NCBI GenBank assembly: GCA_017993835.1
Contig: JAGOLX010000030.1
Span: 1 to 64,000 of the forward strand
Length of the DNA stretch: 64,000 nucleotides
Origin: Phycisphaerae bacterium
GTDB taxonomy: Bacteria; Planctomycetota; Phycisphaerae; Sedimentisphaerales; Anaerobacaceae
Direction of reading: 5' to 3'
A program made the translations under genes and the position numbers. Below are positions 1-7,831 of the stretch, piece after piece (the first letter of the stretch is position 1; each line of letters begins with the position of its first letter). The notes beneath the pieces were generated by a model. It was not told the origin of the DNA and made no database searches. It was given only the letters and a program-made list of their open reading frames with translations.

Positions 1-512
1 GGGTCTCTCACACGGCTGAACAACTCGGCCACCGCCTTGCGGACCTGCACGTCGCGGTCTTTCGACAGGGCCCGTTCCAGTGCGGTCCGGGCTTTCTCGT
101 CGCGGGCGAATGGCTCGAGACCCCGCACCGCCTGGGCTCGATGGTCCACGTCGCCGATCTGGAGCGTCTCGACGAGTTCGTTTCTCTGGAGCAACTGCTG
201 CTCGGTGAGCGGCTCGATCTTCTCGACCTTCGGCCGCGGCGGGGCGGGCTTGTCCTCTTCGACGACGACCTTCTGTCGGTGTATGACAACCGGGGGAACG
301 ACCACGACCGGCCAGGGATCCCACCAGGGGTCGCACCAATAGTAGTCTGGCCAGGCACACCAACCGCCGTACCACCCGTGGACGTGATGGCCATGATGGG
401 GGCCAAACACCGGTCCGAAGCCGATGCCGACATGGACGTCTGCCGAGGCCGTGCCTGCCATCAACATCGCGAGGCACGCCATCGCCGCAACGAGGTACTG
501 AATCTTGCTCAT
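1..512 (-). CDS. Exported HEAT-repeat protein, C-terminus cut by window edge
   Basis: Open frame from an ATG at 512 running off the left edge (170 codons seen). It opens with a signal peptide (MSKIQYLVAAMACLAMLMAG), then a short stretch rich in His, Trp, Gly and Pro (about residues 25-75), then a helical part with Asp-x-x-x-Arg spacing typical of HEAT or PBS-lyase-like repeats (about residues 110-168). The role is probably protein-protein contact in the periplasm; no enzyme motif is visible. A TATAAT box lies 44 bases upstream on the same strand (556-561). Confidence 0.65.
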   Translation of the reverse strand, partial: MSKIQYLVAAMACLAMLMAGTASADVHVGIGFGPVFGPHHGHHVHGWYGGWCAWPDYYWCDPWWDPWPVVVVPPVVIHRQKVVVEEDKPAPPRPKVEKIEPLTEQQLLQRNELVETLQIGDVDHRAQAVRGLEPFARDEKARTALERALSKDRDVQVRKAVAELFSRVRD

Positions 513-555
513 CTGAATCGACCTGCCTTTCGTGCCGCTCGGGGGCACTTTATGC

Positions 556-561
556 ATTATA
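556..561 (-). promoter_or_regulatory. Candidate -10 box (TATAAT)
   Basis: Reading the minus strand, a perfect TATAAT preceded by CCGAC sits 44 bases before the ATG at 512. No good -35 hexamer is seen at 16-18 bases. The sequence around it resembles the boxes before the ECF sigma gene (32804-32809) and the prepilin-type gene (47526-47531). Confidence 0.4.
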
Positions 562-609
562 GTCGGCGAAGCAGGGAATATCCAGATTTCTGCGCCGGGG
601 CTGCCACGG

Positions 610-1905
610 TTATTGTCTCACGTCGTAGCACCAGAGCGTGTCGTGATAGCGGAGGTAGAGGCGACCGTCGAGCAGGACGGGATGGGCCCAGGCGTCTCGG
701 ACCTCGTCTGTGGTGAGTCGGAACCGGCCCGCGATTTCGAGGCTGTCGGCGCTTGGCTTCAGCAGGGCGACTGTGCCCCGCTCGTCGAGGACGTAGAGCC
801 GCTGGTCGGCCCAGATCGTGGCGCCTGTGGTCAGGTCCTTCAACTCGCACTTCGTCCGGCCTGTTTGCCAGTCGATGGCCATCCACCATTTGGCGTCGCG
901 ATAACCCGATGCGAAGAGGGTATCGTCCACGAGCACGCCGCAGCCAGTCACTGTGTCGATGGGCGAGGTCCACACGTGTTCGGCGACCATGCTCTGATTG
1001 TTCGACGTGAGCCGGTAGAGTCGCCCGTGCTCGGAATAAGGGGTCACGAAGAACACGCTGCCTGATCCGTAGATCGGGGTCGAGGTGTTGACGCCGTGCG
1101 GATTCTTCAGCGGGACCGTCCAGAGCAGCTTGCCGGTGTCGGCATCGACGCCGAAACCGTGCGCCGAGGAGCAGTTGGCGATGATCCGCTCACCGCCCCA
1201 TTCGAGCAGGATGGGCGAAGAATGCGACGCGAGGTCGTCTTCGAGCGGCTCGGTCGTCCAGAGTGTCTCGCCCGTGCGTTTGTCCAAGGCGGCCATGAGG
1301 GCTCGTCTTCCGCCCGGCGTGACGATGACCCGCTCGCCATCGACGAGCAGACACTCACTGAGAGCCCACGTGATGTTCTTGCCCTGGAAACGTTCGAGGA
1401 TATCGACTGCCCACTGTTCCCGACCCGAAGCGGCATCCAGGCACGCCAGTCGGCCGTGGGCGTTCAGATTGTACACCCGACCCGCTGAATAGACGCAACA
1501 AGCTCTGGCTCCGCCGTAAGGGGTCTTCCATGAGCGTCCGTTCTTGACCTGCCATTGGATGACGCCGCCCAAGTCGAGGGCGTACACGATCAGATCGTCG
1601 CCCTTGTCGCCAGTGATGTAGATCCGCTCGCCGACGACGATCGGCGAGGACCAGCCCTTGCCGAGGTTGTCGGTCTTCCAGAGCAGCGTGGGACCGCCTT
1701 GCGGCCAGCTTACGAGCAGGCCTTTCTCATCGCAGACGCCATCGCGCCGCGGACCTCGCCACTGCGGCCAGCCGGGCTCGGGCGACGCGATCAGACCCTC
1801 AGCGACTGCCCTGCCCGGGATGGCGCAGGTTGACACGAGCACAAAGCAAAGGGCCGCGAACCTCTTTGTGCGCCGCGTGTCATGGATCCTCGGGGAACCG
1901 ACCAT
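610..1905 (-). CDS. Exported PQQ-like beta-propeller protein
   Basis: 431 aa. A basic N-terminus and hydrophobic stretch (about residues 14-35, ending AVA) look like a signal peptide. The mature part opens with WPQWRGPRRDGVCDE, the motif that begins many planctomycete outer-membrane-assembly-BamB-like propellers. Repeated blade motifs of the form A-L-D-x-x-T-G-x-x-x-W follow (for example DKRTGETLW and DADTGKLLW). It is probably a periplasmic scaffold or a non-catalytic PQQ-fold protein; substrate unknown. The start overlaps the end of the upstream helicase gene by 26 bases, so the two are probably co-transcribed. A second propeller of the same type lies at 17119-18411. Confidence 0.85.
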   Translation of the reverse strand: MVGSPRIHDTRRTKRFAALCFVLVSTCAIPGRAVAEGLIASPEPGWPQWRGPRRDGVCDEKGLLVSWPQGGPTLLWKTDNLGKGWSSPIVVGERIYITGDKGDDLIVYALDLGGVIQWQVKNGRSWKTPYGGARACCVYSAGRVYNLNAHGRLACLDAASGREQWAVDILERFQGKNITWALSECLLVDGERVIVTPGGRRALMAALDKRTGETLWTTEPLEDDLASHSSPILLEWGGERIIANCSSAHGFGVDADTGKLLWTVPLKNPHGVNTSTPIYGSGSVFFVTPYSEHGRLYRLTSNNQSMVAEHVWTSPIDTVTGCGVLVDDTLFASGYRDAKWWMAIDWQTGRTKCELKDLTTGATIWADQRLYVLDERGTVALLKPSADSLEIAGRFRLTTDEVRDAWAHPVLLDGRLYLRYHDTLWCYDVRQ

Positions 1906-3841
1906 CGACGACCTCGATCTTGCACCTGGGGATGGCGGCGAGGAACTGGCCGCCGTAACGCTTGTTCACGATGCGACTGTCCAGCACGACCACGATCCCG
2001 GTGTCGGTCTTGCTGCGGATCAGGCGCCCGAAACCCTGCTTGAATTTGATGATGGCCGATGGGAGTTGGTAGTCGTTGAACGGGTTGCCCCCTTGCTGGC
2101 GGATCTGTTCGAGCCGGCCCGCCAACAGCGGCTGATCGGGCACGGCGAACGGCAGGCGGACGATAATCACGTTCGAGAGCGCCTCGCCGGGGACATCGAC
2201 GCCTTGCCAGAAGCTGTCCGTGCCGAAGAGGACGCTGTTGCCGGTCCGCTTGAACCTCGCGATCATCTCGCTGCGGTCTATTTCAGCGCCTTGTCGGAGC
2301 AGGCCAAAGCCGTTTTCCGTCAGCCAGTCTTCGAGCTGCTCGGCCATATTATCGAGCATCTGGTAGCTCGTGAACAGGACGAAGGCCCGTCCGGCGGTCT
2401 TTTGCACGTGCTTTTTGACGGCGTCCACCGCGGCGGTGAGGAACCCCGGTTCGTTCGGGTTCGGCATGTCCTTTTCGATGTACAGCGTGACCTGCTTCTC
2501 GTAGTCGAATGGGGAATCGAGGCGCAGGCCTCGAAAGTCGGTCAGGCCGATCCGTCCGGCGAAGAAGTCGAACGCCCCATCGGCACCGGTGCTCAGGGTT
2601 GCGCTGGTAAGGATCACGGAGCTGTACTTGCTGAAGAGACACCGCCGGACGTCGGGTCCGACGTTCAGCGGCGCTGCTCGCAGGCGGATGGTCCGCCCGG
2701 TTTTGCCTTCGGCCTCGACCCAGTAGATGCGGTCGGTCTGTTCCTGCGACAGGAAATTGTCGATGTCGTCGATCAAGGCGGTGCAATGGTCGGCGGACCT
2801 GGCGATCTCGAACTGCTTGTCCGGATCGTCGGTCTCCTTGCCCAGCCTGCCCAGTGCCTTTCGCAGGTCCTTGAGGTTCGACGAGAGCGTGTCGTTGACG
2901 AAGCGGGCGGGGCACCGGCCGTTGGTCTTGTCCTTTTCGGTGTCGTACCAAGCCTGGACTTTTCGGAAGAAGTCGCCTGCGGCGGTGCCGGTCTCGCCGA
3001 CCAGCTTGATGACCTCATCTCCGTCGCTGTGGGCCAGCAGGCCGCGGTGCGTGCGGGGATTGTACAACTCGTCCACGAGGTATTTGGCCCGATGGTTTGT
3101 GATGTCGATGCCGAAGTGCTCCTCCGCGACGCGTTCGAGATTGTGGGCCTCGTCGAGGACGACGATCTTGTAGTCGGGCAGCAGGCCGACGCCTTGTTCT
3201 TTGAGCGTCAGATCGCTCAGCAGCAGGGCGTGATTGGCGACGACGAGGTCCGCCTGGTCCCATTTCTTCCTCGCGAGGGTGTAGAAGCATCCGCGATAAT
3301 GGGGGCATTTGCGTCCCCGGCAGTTTCCGTGTTCGCTGCGGACCTTGTCCCACGTGGAGCGGCTGGGCAGGAACGACAGGTCGCTGAGCGAACCGTCTTC
3401 GGTGGTCTGGGCCCACTGGCGGATGGCGTCCAGCTCGTGCGAGGCCGGCCCGAACAGCGACTGTTGCATCCGATACGCGAAATCGAGCCGCCGTTTGCAC
3501 AGGTAGTTGCCGCGTCCCTTGGCCAGGACCGCCTCGAACGACTGGGGCAGGCATTCCTTCAGGAACGGGATGTCCTTGTGGCTGAGCTGTTCCTGGAGGG
3601 TGATCGTGAACGTGCTGACGACCGCCTTGAGCTTGCTCTCGCAGATTCGACGAATGACCGGGACCAGATAGGCGAAGCTCTTGCCGACGCCGGTGCCGGC
3701 CTCGACCGCCAGGTGCCGACCGTCCGCGAACGCCTGTTCGATTGCGGCAGCCATCTCGATCTGCTGCGGACGGGCCTCGAAGCCCGTCATGGCCGCCGCG
3801 ATAGGTCCGCTCGGTCCCCAGAACTCCCGTGCATCTGCCAT
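1880..3841 (-). CDS. DinG/XPD-type ATP-dependent DNA helicase
   Basis: 653 aa from the ATG at 3841, chosen over the longer frame because AGGATCG lies about 8 bases upstream. It is a superfamily 2 helicase of the DinG/XPD group: Walker A EAGTGVGKS at residues 47-55, DEAH at 230-233, ILTSATLS, then GTDSFWQGVDVPGEAL and the arginine-finger motif QGFGRLIRS near the C-terminus. Four cysteines at 115, 174, 179 and 185 fit the Fe-S cluster that these 5'-3' helicases use. Role: unwinding of damaged or structured DNA in the cytoplasm. No exonuclease domain is fused at the N-terminus, unlike some Gram-positive DinG proteins. Confidence 0.93.
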   Translation of the reverse strand: MADAREFWGPSGPIAAAMTGFEARPQQIEMAAAIEQAFADGRHLAVEAGTGVGKSFAYLVPVIRRICESKLKAVVSTFTITLQEQLSHKDIPFLKECLPQSFEAVLAKGRGNYLCKRRLDFAYRMQQSLFGPASHELDAIRQWAQTTEDGSLSDLSFLPSRSTWDKVRSEHGNCRGRKCPHYRGCFYTLARKKWDQADLVVANHALLLSDLTLKEQGVGLLPDYKIVVLDEAHNLERVAEEHFGIDITNHRAKYLVDELYNPRTHRGLLAHSDGDEVIKLVGETGTAAGDFFRKVQAWYDTEKDKTNGRCPARFVNDTLSSNLKDLRKALGRLGKETDDPDKQFEIARSADHCTALIDDIDNFLSQEQTDRIYWVEAEGKTGRTIRLRAAPLNVGPDVRRCLFSKYSSVILTSATLSTGADGAFDFFAGRIGLTDFRGLRLDSPFDYEKQVTLYIEKDMPNPNEPGFLTAAVDAVKKHVQKTAGRAFVLFTSYQMLDNMAEQLEDWLTENGFGLLRQGAEIDRSEMIARFKRTGNSVLFGTDSFWQGVDVPGEALSNVIIVRLPFAVPDQPLLAGRLEQIRQQGGNPFNDYQLPSAIIKFKQGFGRLIRSKTDTGIVVVLDSRIVNKRYGGQFLAAIPRCKIEVVDGRFPEDP

Positions 3842-3931
3842 ATGTCGATCCTGTGTCACCTGAGACCTCGAATACCAGGAACCGGAAATGATACGCCGCG
3901 GCCGGAAATGCCGCAAGTCTTGAGATCGTCC

Positions 3932-3959
3932 TTGACACCGGCGGCATCGCCACTACGAT
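3932..3959 (+). promoter_or_regulatory. Candidate sigma-70 promoter for the C1 peptidase gene
   Basis: Perfect -35 TTGACA at 3932-3937, a 16-base spacer and -10 TACGAT at 3954-3959 (4 of 6 matches). Transcription would begin near 3966, giving a leader of about 29 bases to the ATG at 3995. Confidence 0.5.
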
Positions 3960-3994
3960 GACCGCAAACGATACGTCTTTTGTGGAGGTTCGAT

Positions 3995-5497
3995 ATGAAG
4001 CAGGGCATGAAGTGGTCCGCAGGGTTATGTCTGGTTCTGATGGCGCCGGCGGTCGGCGTCTTCGCGCAGGAGGGGGCTCTGACGCCGGAGACGGTCGCGC
4101 AGATCCGCAGCGAATTCAAGATGGACGTCCACGCCCGGGCGACGCGGAACGCCCTGACGAACGCCGGGATCAAGGACATCTCCGAGAACCGCGAGATTCT
4201 CGCCGACCACGACACCAAGTTCAGCCATAAGATCAAGACCAGGGGCATCAGCAACCAGAAGGGCAGCGGACGGTGCTGGATGTTCGCAGGCTTTAACATG
4301 ATCAAGCCGGTCCTGATGAATAAGCTCGAACTGGACGATTTCGAGTTCTCGCAGATCTACCTGCAGTTCTGGGACAAGATGGAGAAGGCCAACAAGTTCC
4401 TCGAATGCATGATCGAGTTCCGCGACCGCGACCTGCTGGATCGCGACGTGGTGTTCCTGCTCCAGGACCCGTGCCCGGACGGGGGGTACTTCGAGAACTT
4501 CGCGGACCTCGTGGGCAAGTACGGCGTGGTCCCCCGGGAAGCCATGTTCGAGACGGCCAGTTCCGAGGGGACCGCCATGATGAACCGCCTTCTCGGCCGG
4601 CTTCTGCGAAACCACGCGGTCGAGCTGCGGGAGATCTACAAGGACACCGGGTCGGTCAAACAGATGCGCGTGGCCAAGGAGCGAATGATGGCCGAGGTCT
4701 ATCGCATGCTCGTTCTGAATCTCGGCGAGCCCCCGGTCGAATTCACGTGGCGACACACAGGCAAGGGCGCCGATCTGGAGGACGAGGCCGATGAGGAAGA
4801 GGAAGGCGACGAAGAAGGGGATGACGAAGAGGAAGAGGACGACGAGGACGAGGATAAGCCCAAGGATGACTACAAGGTGCAGCAGAAGTGGAGCGAATCC
4901 CAGGTCTACACGCCGCAGTCGTTCTATAGCGAATGCGTCGGGCTCGATCTTCGCGAATTCGTCAATATCGGCGATGACCCGATGCACGCCAAGGGCAAGC
5001 ACTACGAGATCGATTTGACGAAGAGCCTCTACGACGGGCGCAACCTGAACTACGCGAACGTCGAGATCCAGACCCTCAAGGAACTGGTGATCAAGGTGCT
5101 CCTGGACAACAAGGCGGTCTGCTTCGACGCGGACGTGTCGCCGGACCAGGACAGCGGCAAGGGCATCATGGCCCGCAATTTGTACGACTACGAATCGGTC
5201 TACGATCTCGATCTGGGCCTGGCCAAGACCGAACGGCTCTTGTTCCGCGACGGCACCATCAATCACGGTATGGTCTTCGTCGGCGTGGATCTCCAGGACG
5301 GCAAGCCGGTCAAGTGGCTCGTGGAGAACAGTTGGGGCTCCGATCGCGGCAAAGGCGGCTTGTGGACCATGTACGACGACTGGTTCGAAGACAACGTCTA
5401 CAAGATCATCGTGCACCGCGACTACGTGCCCGAGGAGATCCTCCAGATTCTGGAGCAGCCTGCCGAGAAGCTGCCGGTCTGGGACCCCATGTGGTAG
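3995..5497 (+). CDS. Exported bleomycin hydrolase / aminopeptidase C-like cysteine peptidase (family C1)
   Basis: 500 aa from the ATG at 3995, which has GGAGG at 3984-3988; a TTG 15 bases upstream is less likely. The N-terminus is a signal peptide (MKQGMKWSAG then a hydrophobic run to VFAQ). Papain-type catalytic residues in the bleomycin-hydrolase order are present: Q88 and C94 in NQKGSGRCWMF, H424 in TINHGM, N445 in VENSWGS. Residues about 262-290 form a low-complexity run of nearly pure Asp and Glu that is not part of the normal family. Known bleomycin hydrolases are cytosolic hexamers, so both the signal peptide and the acidic loop are unusual. The gene converges on the next one with only 3 bases between stops. 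Confidence 0.88.
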   Translation: MKQGMKWSAGLCLVLMAPAVGVFAQEGALTPETVAQIRSEFKMDVHARATRNALTNAGIKDISENREILADHDTKFSHKIKTRGISNQKGSGRCWMFAGFNMIKPVLMNKLELDDFEFSQIYLQFWDKMEKANKFLECMIEFRDRDLLDRDVVFLLQDPCPDGGYFENFADLVGKYGVVPREAMFETASSEGTAMMNRLLGRLLRNHAVELREIYKDTGSVKQMRVAKERMMAEVYRMLVLNLGEPPVEFTWRHTGKGADLEDEADEEEEGDEEGDDEEEEDDEDEDKPKDDYKVQQKWSESQVYTPQSFYSECVGLDLREFVNIGDDPMHAKGKHYEIDLTKSLYDGRNLNYANVEIQTLKELVIKVLLDNKAVCFDADVSPDQDSGKGIMARNLYDYESVYDLDLGLAKTERLLFRDGTINHGMVFVGVDLQDGKPVKWLVENSWGSDRGKGGLWTMYDDWFEDNVYKIIVHRDYVPEEILQILEQPAEKLPVWDPMW

Positions 5498-5500
5498 GGG

Positions 5501-6235
5501 TCATCTGCGGCGGAACGTGCCCTGTGCGGTCCCCGTGCTCCCGGGAAGCCCGCCGGGGTCGCCTGTGCCGTAGTATCCGCCGGGCATATAGGATGATCGC
5601 ATGCCGTAACCCATGCCTGGGCCGCCGCCGTAGTTGCCGTACCCTGTGTTGCCGTACCCCATGGTGCCGAAGCCCATCGGCCCAAAGGGCATCGAGGGCG
5701 GCGATGTCAGGTCGCTGATGTCATAGACACGTGCGATCATCCTGCTCCCGGGCAGCGCCGACGTTGTGGCGATGGTGATCAGACCTTGGTGGACTGTGTA
5801 GCCGACCTTCGCCGACGCGCCTGCCGACAGCGAGGACACCAGCGTGTCGAGATACTGGCGCAGTCGAAGACCGGGGATGCCGTCGATGCCGATGGCGGTG
5901 TCCTGGTAGATGCCCGCACTGTCGAGGTCTCGCCAGAGCACGATGATCGGCAGCGGCGGCGTCGTGCACGTGCGCAGAATGTCGATTGCCTCGCTGAGCG
6001 GCATGTCCCGCGTGAACGAGGCGGGCGTACGAACGCCGGGCTTCAGCACTGGCTTGGACGCCTGCGGTTTCGGCTGCGGCAATGTCTGCGGTGTGCTGGT
6101 CTTCGCGAGGGGCTTGGCATTGGGGTCGGACGGGGTGTTCGGGGCGCCGGCATACGCCATGGCCGGCAGCAGGATCATCGCGCCAGCCCAGACCCACGTG
6201 TTTCGGACGGTTGCTTGTGGAATTCCCGTGCTCAT
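5501..6235 (-). CDS. Exported protein with STN/secretin-N-like domain and Gly/Tyr-rich tail
   Basis: 244 aa. Signal peptide at residues 1-29 (ends AMAYAG), then a Pro/Lys/Gln linker. Residues about 75-165 have the pattern of short secretin/TonB N-terminal (STN-like) domains seen in many planctomycete proteins: an opening FTRDMPLSEAIDILR, a central LRLRQYLDTLV helix and VGYTVHQGLITIAT. This is followed by RVYDISDL and a low-complexity tail of Gly, Met, Tyr and Pro (about 175-244). Probably periplasmic or envelope-associated; the partner is unknown. Confidence 0.6.
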   Translation of the reverse strand: MSTGIPQATVRNTWVWAGAMILLPAMAYAGAPNTPSDPNAKPLAKTSTPQTLPQPKPQASKPVLKPGVRTPASFTRDMPLSEAIDILRTCTTPPLPIIVLWRDLDSAGIYQDTAIGIDGIPGLRLRQYLDTLVSSLSAGASAKVGYTVHQGLITIATTSALPGSRMIARVYDISDLTSPPSMPFGPMGFGTMGYGNTGYGNYGGGPGMGYGMRSSYMPGGYYGTGDPGGLPGSTGTAQGTFRRR

Positions 6236-6342
6236 CCTCAGCCTCCCATTTCGCTTCAGAGCAGGAACGAAACCACGCTCGGCAAGGACGCTCCCTGCCG
6301 CAACATCCGCTATTAGACCGCGCGGCGGTTCGTGACATCAAA

Positions 6343-6371
6343 TAAAAAAACGGCAAACCTCGTGCGGCCGT
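6343..6371 (-). terminator. Candidate intrinsic terminator after the HEAT gene
   Basis: Read on the minus strand just past the stop codon: a short stem ACGGC/GCCGT with a 12-base loop followed directly by seven T. The stem is only 5 bp, so strength is doubtful, but the T run is the clearest in the window. Confidence 0.45.
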
Positions 6372-6372
6372 G

Positions 6373-7716
6373 CTATTTCGTGGTGGAGGCGATCGGCAGC
6401 ATCTGTGCCGACTTGTCGAGAGACTCCGCGCTGGCTGTGACGGCATAAGGGCGTTTCTGAATGGTGTCGAGTGTCCGACTGGCCGCCGTGACCACCTTCT
6501 CGTTCGACCCTTCCGCGACGAGACGCTCCAACAGGGCGCTTGTCTGCTCGCAGGCGAAATTCGCCAGGGCCTCGATGGCGGCGGTCTGGCCGTATTCTGC
6601 CGAAACCTCCTTGTTGCCGGCGGCCGCGTAGAGAAGCTGGGCGTAACCTTCCTGGCTGTCGATCCGGGTGATGGCGTTGTAGATGCTCGTTCCTTCGCCC
6701 GGCGTCGTTGCTTCCAGCCGTCGTAACAGGTAGCTGACGCACTGGGCGTCGCCGATGTTCGAGAGGGCGTCGATGGCCGCCTGTTGCAGGCAGTCCTGCA
6801 CTGCGTCGCTGACTTCTCCCGCCAGCGACAGTAGCGAGGTGGTGGCCGCCGGAGACTGGATATTGCCAACCAATTGGGCGAGACGTCCGATCTCAGCCTC
6901 GCTCGTGGCGGCTTCATACCGAGCGACGATCTCGTCGATCACCGGCGTGTCCGCCATCCAGGCCAACGAATCGCCGGTGGCCCGGGCGACCGAGGCGTCC
7001 TCCGTTTGGAGCATGGCGTCGAGCAGAACAGGCCAGCTCTCGTGGTTTGCGATGCCCGCAACGCGACCGGCGAGATCCTCCTTGAACTGGCCCTCCTCGG
7101 TCTGTCCCAGGGTGTCGAGCAGAGCTACGGTTGCCGACGGGGTGCCGATCCTGGCGAGGGCTTCCGCGGCCCAGAGTCCGGCCTCGTCCTGGCCGTTGAC
7201 CATGTCCACGAGGCAAGCCACCGCGTCATCGCCCATCACGACCAGTTCTTCGAGGCACTGTTTGATCAACGCCTGGTCGTTCTGTTCGACGGCATTGTGG
7301 AGCATCGCTGCGGTTCTCGCAGATCCTTCCAGGCCATCGAGGTCGATGGTCCGGAGTCCTCCGGCAGTTGCCGCCGGAGTGGTACCGATCCCGGCGCCAT
7401 CCTGTGCCACGACCGACGTCGTCCCGTCCGGAATGCGTGTTGGTTCGACAGACAGCGCCGACCCGGCGCCCGTCGTGGACGCGGAGGGCAAGGAGCCATC
7501 CGATGTCGAGGCTGCTTGCTGAACGCTCCCTCGCTCGAGCGGCAGGAGCGACTCCCGCTCGATCGAGCGGTTCACCACGTACAGAACGGCCAATGCCGCC
7601 AGAATGGACGCTGGATACAGGAGAATCGCCCAGTCCAGCCTCATGCCATGCCTGGAAGCGGGGGATGGGGTGGCGTCTGCTGGCTGGCTGCCTTTCTTGG
7701 GAGGGGTGGCTTTCAT
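6373..7716 (-). CDS. Membrane-anchored HEAT-repeat protein
   Basis: 447 aa from the ATG at 7716; the frame extends upstream but that part crosses a hairpin and has no ribosome site. A short cytoplasmic N-terminus with basic residues is followed by one membrane helix (about residues 24-48, LDWAILLYPASILAALAVL), a Ser/Thr/Gly linker, then several HEAT-like helical repeats (about residues 140-430) such as AGLWAAEALARIGTPSA and AAIDALSNIGDAQ. Probably an extracytoplasmic scaffold. It lies 115 bases downstream of the PPC/LamG gene and could be co-transcribed through the hairpin at 7737-7770. Confidence 0.7.
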   Translation of the reverse strand: MKATPPKKGSQPADATPSPASRHGMRLDWAILLYPASILAALAVLYVVNRSIERESLLPLERGSVQQAASTSDGSLPSASTTGAGSALSVEPTRIPDGTTSVVAQDGAGIGTTPAATAGGLRTIDLDGLEGSARTAAMLHNAVEQNDQALIKQCLEELVVMGDDAVACLVDMVNGQDEAGLWAAEALARIGTPSATVALLDTLGQTEEGQFKEDLAGRVAGIANHESWPVLLDAMLQTEDASVARATGDSLAWMADTPVIDEIVARYEAATSEAEIGRLAQLVGNIQSPAATTSLLSLAGEVSDAVQDCLQQAAIDALSNIGDAQCVSYLLRRLEATTPGEGTSIYNAITRIDSQEGYAQLLYAAAGNKEVSAEYGQTAAIEALANFACEQTSALLERLVAEGSNEKVVTAASRTLDTIQKRPYAVTASAESLDKSAQMLPIASTTK

Positions 7717-7736
7717 AGAGATCTCGCAAACTGCTT

Positions 7737-7770
7737 CCCGGTTGGCCCGGGGTGACCCGGGCCAACCGGG
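7737..7770. other. Perfect 15-bp inverted repeat, 4-base loop
   Basis: CCCGGTTGGCCCGGG (7737-7751), loop GTGA, then its exact complement (7756-7770). It lies between the stop of the PPC/LamG gene (7832) and the start of the HEAT gene (7716) on the minus strand, about 20 bases before that start. No T run follows on either strand, so it is not a classic intrinsic terminator. It may be a 3'-end stabiliser, a factor-dependent terminator or a translational control hairpin. Confidence 0.8.
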
Positions 7771-7831
7771 GTTGTCCTCATGTTCTTCGCAGGACGACAC
7801 TGCCTGCGTAGAGAGTTCGGCAATCCAACTC

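Noticed and set aside
1658-3961. 767-codon open frame on the plus strand opposite the helicase
   Set aside because: The minus strand has all DinG/XPD motifs; the plus frame has none.
4791-5018. Lys/Arg-rich frame over the acidic loop of the C1 peptidase
   Set aside because: Out-of-frame reading of the GA-rich acidic stretch, not a basic small protein.
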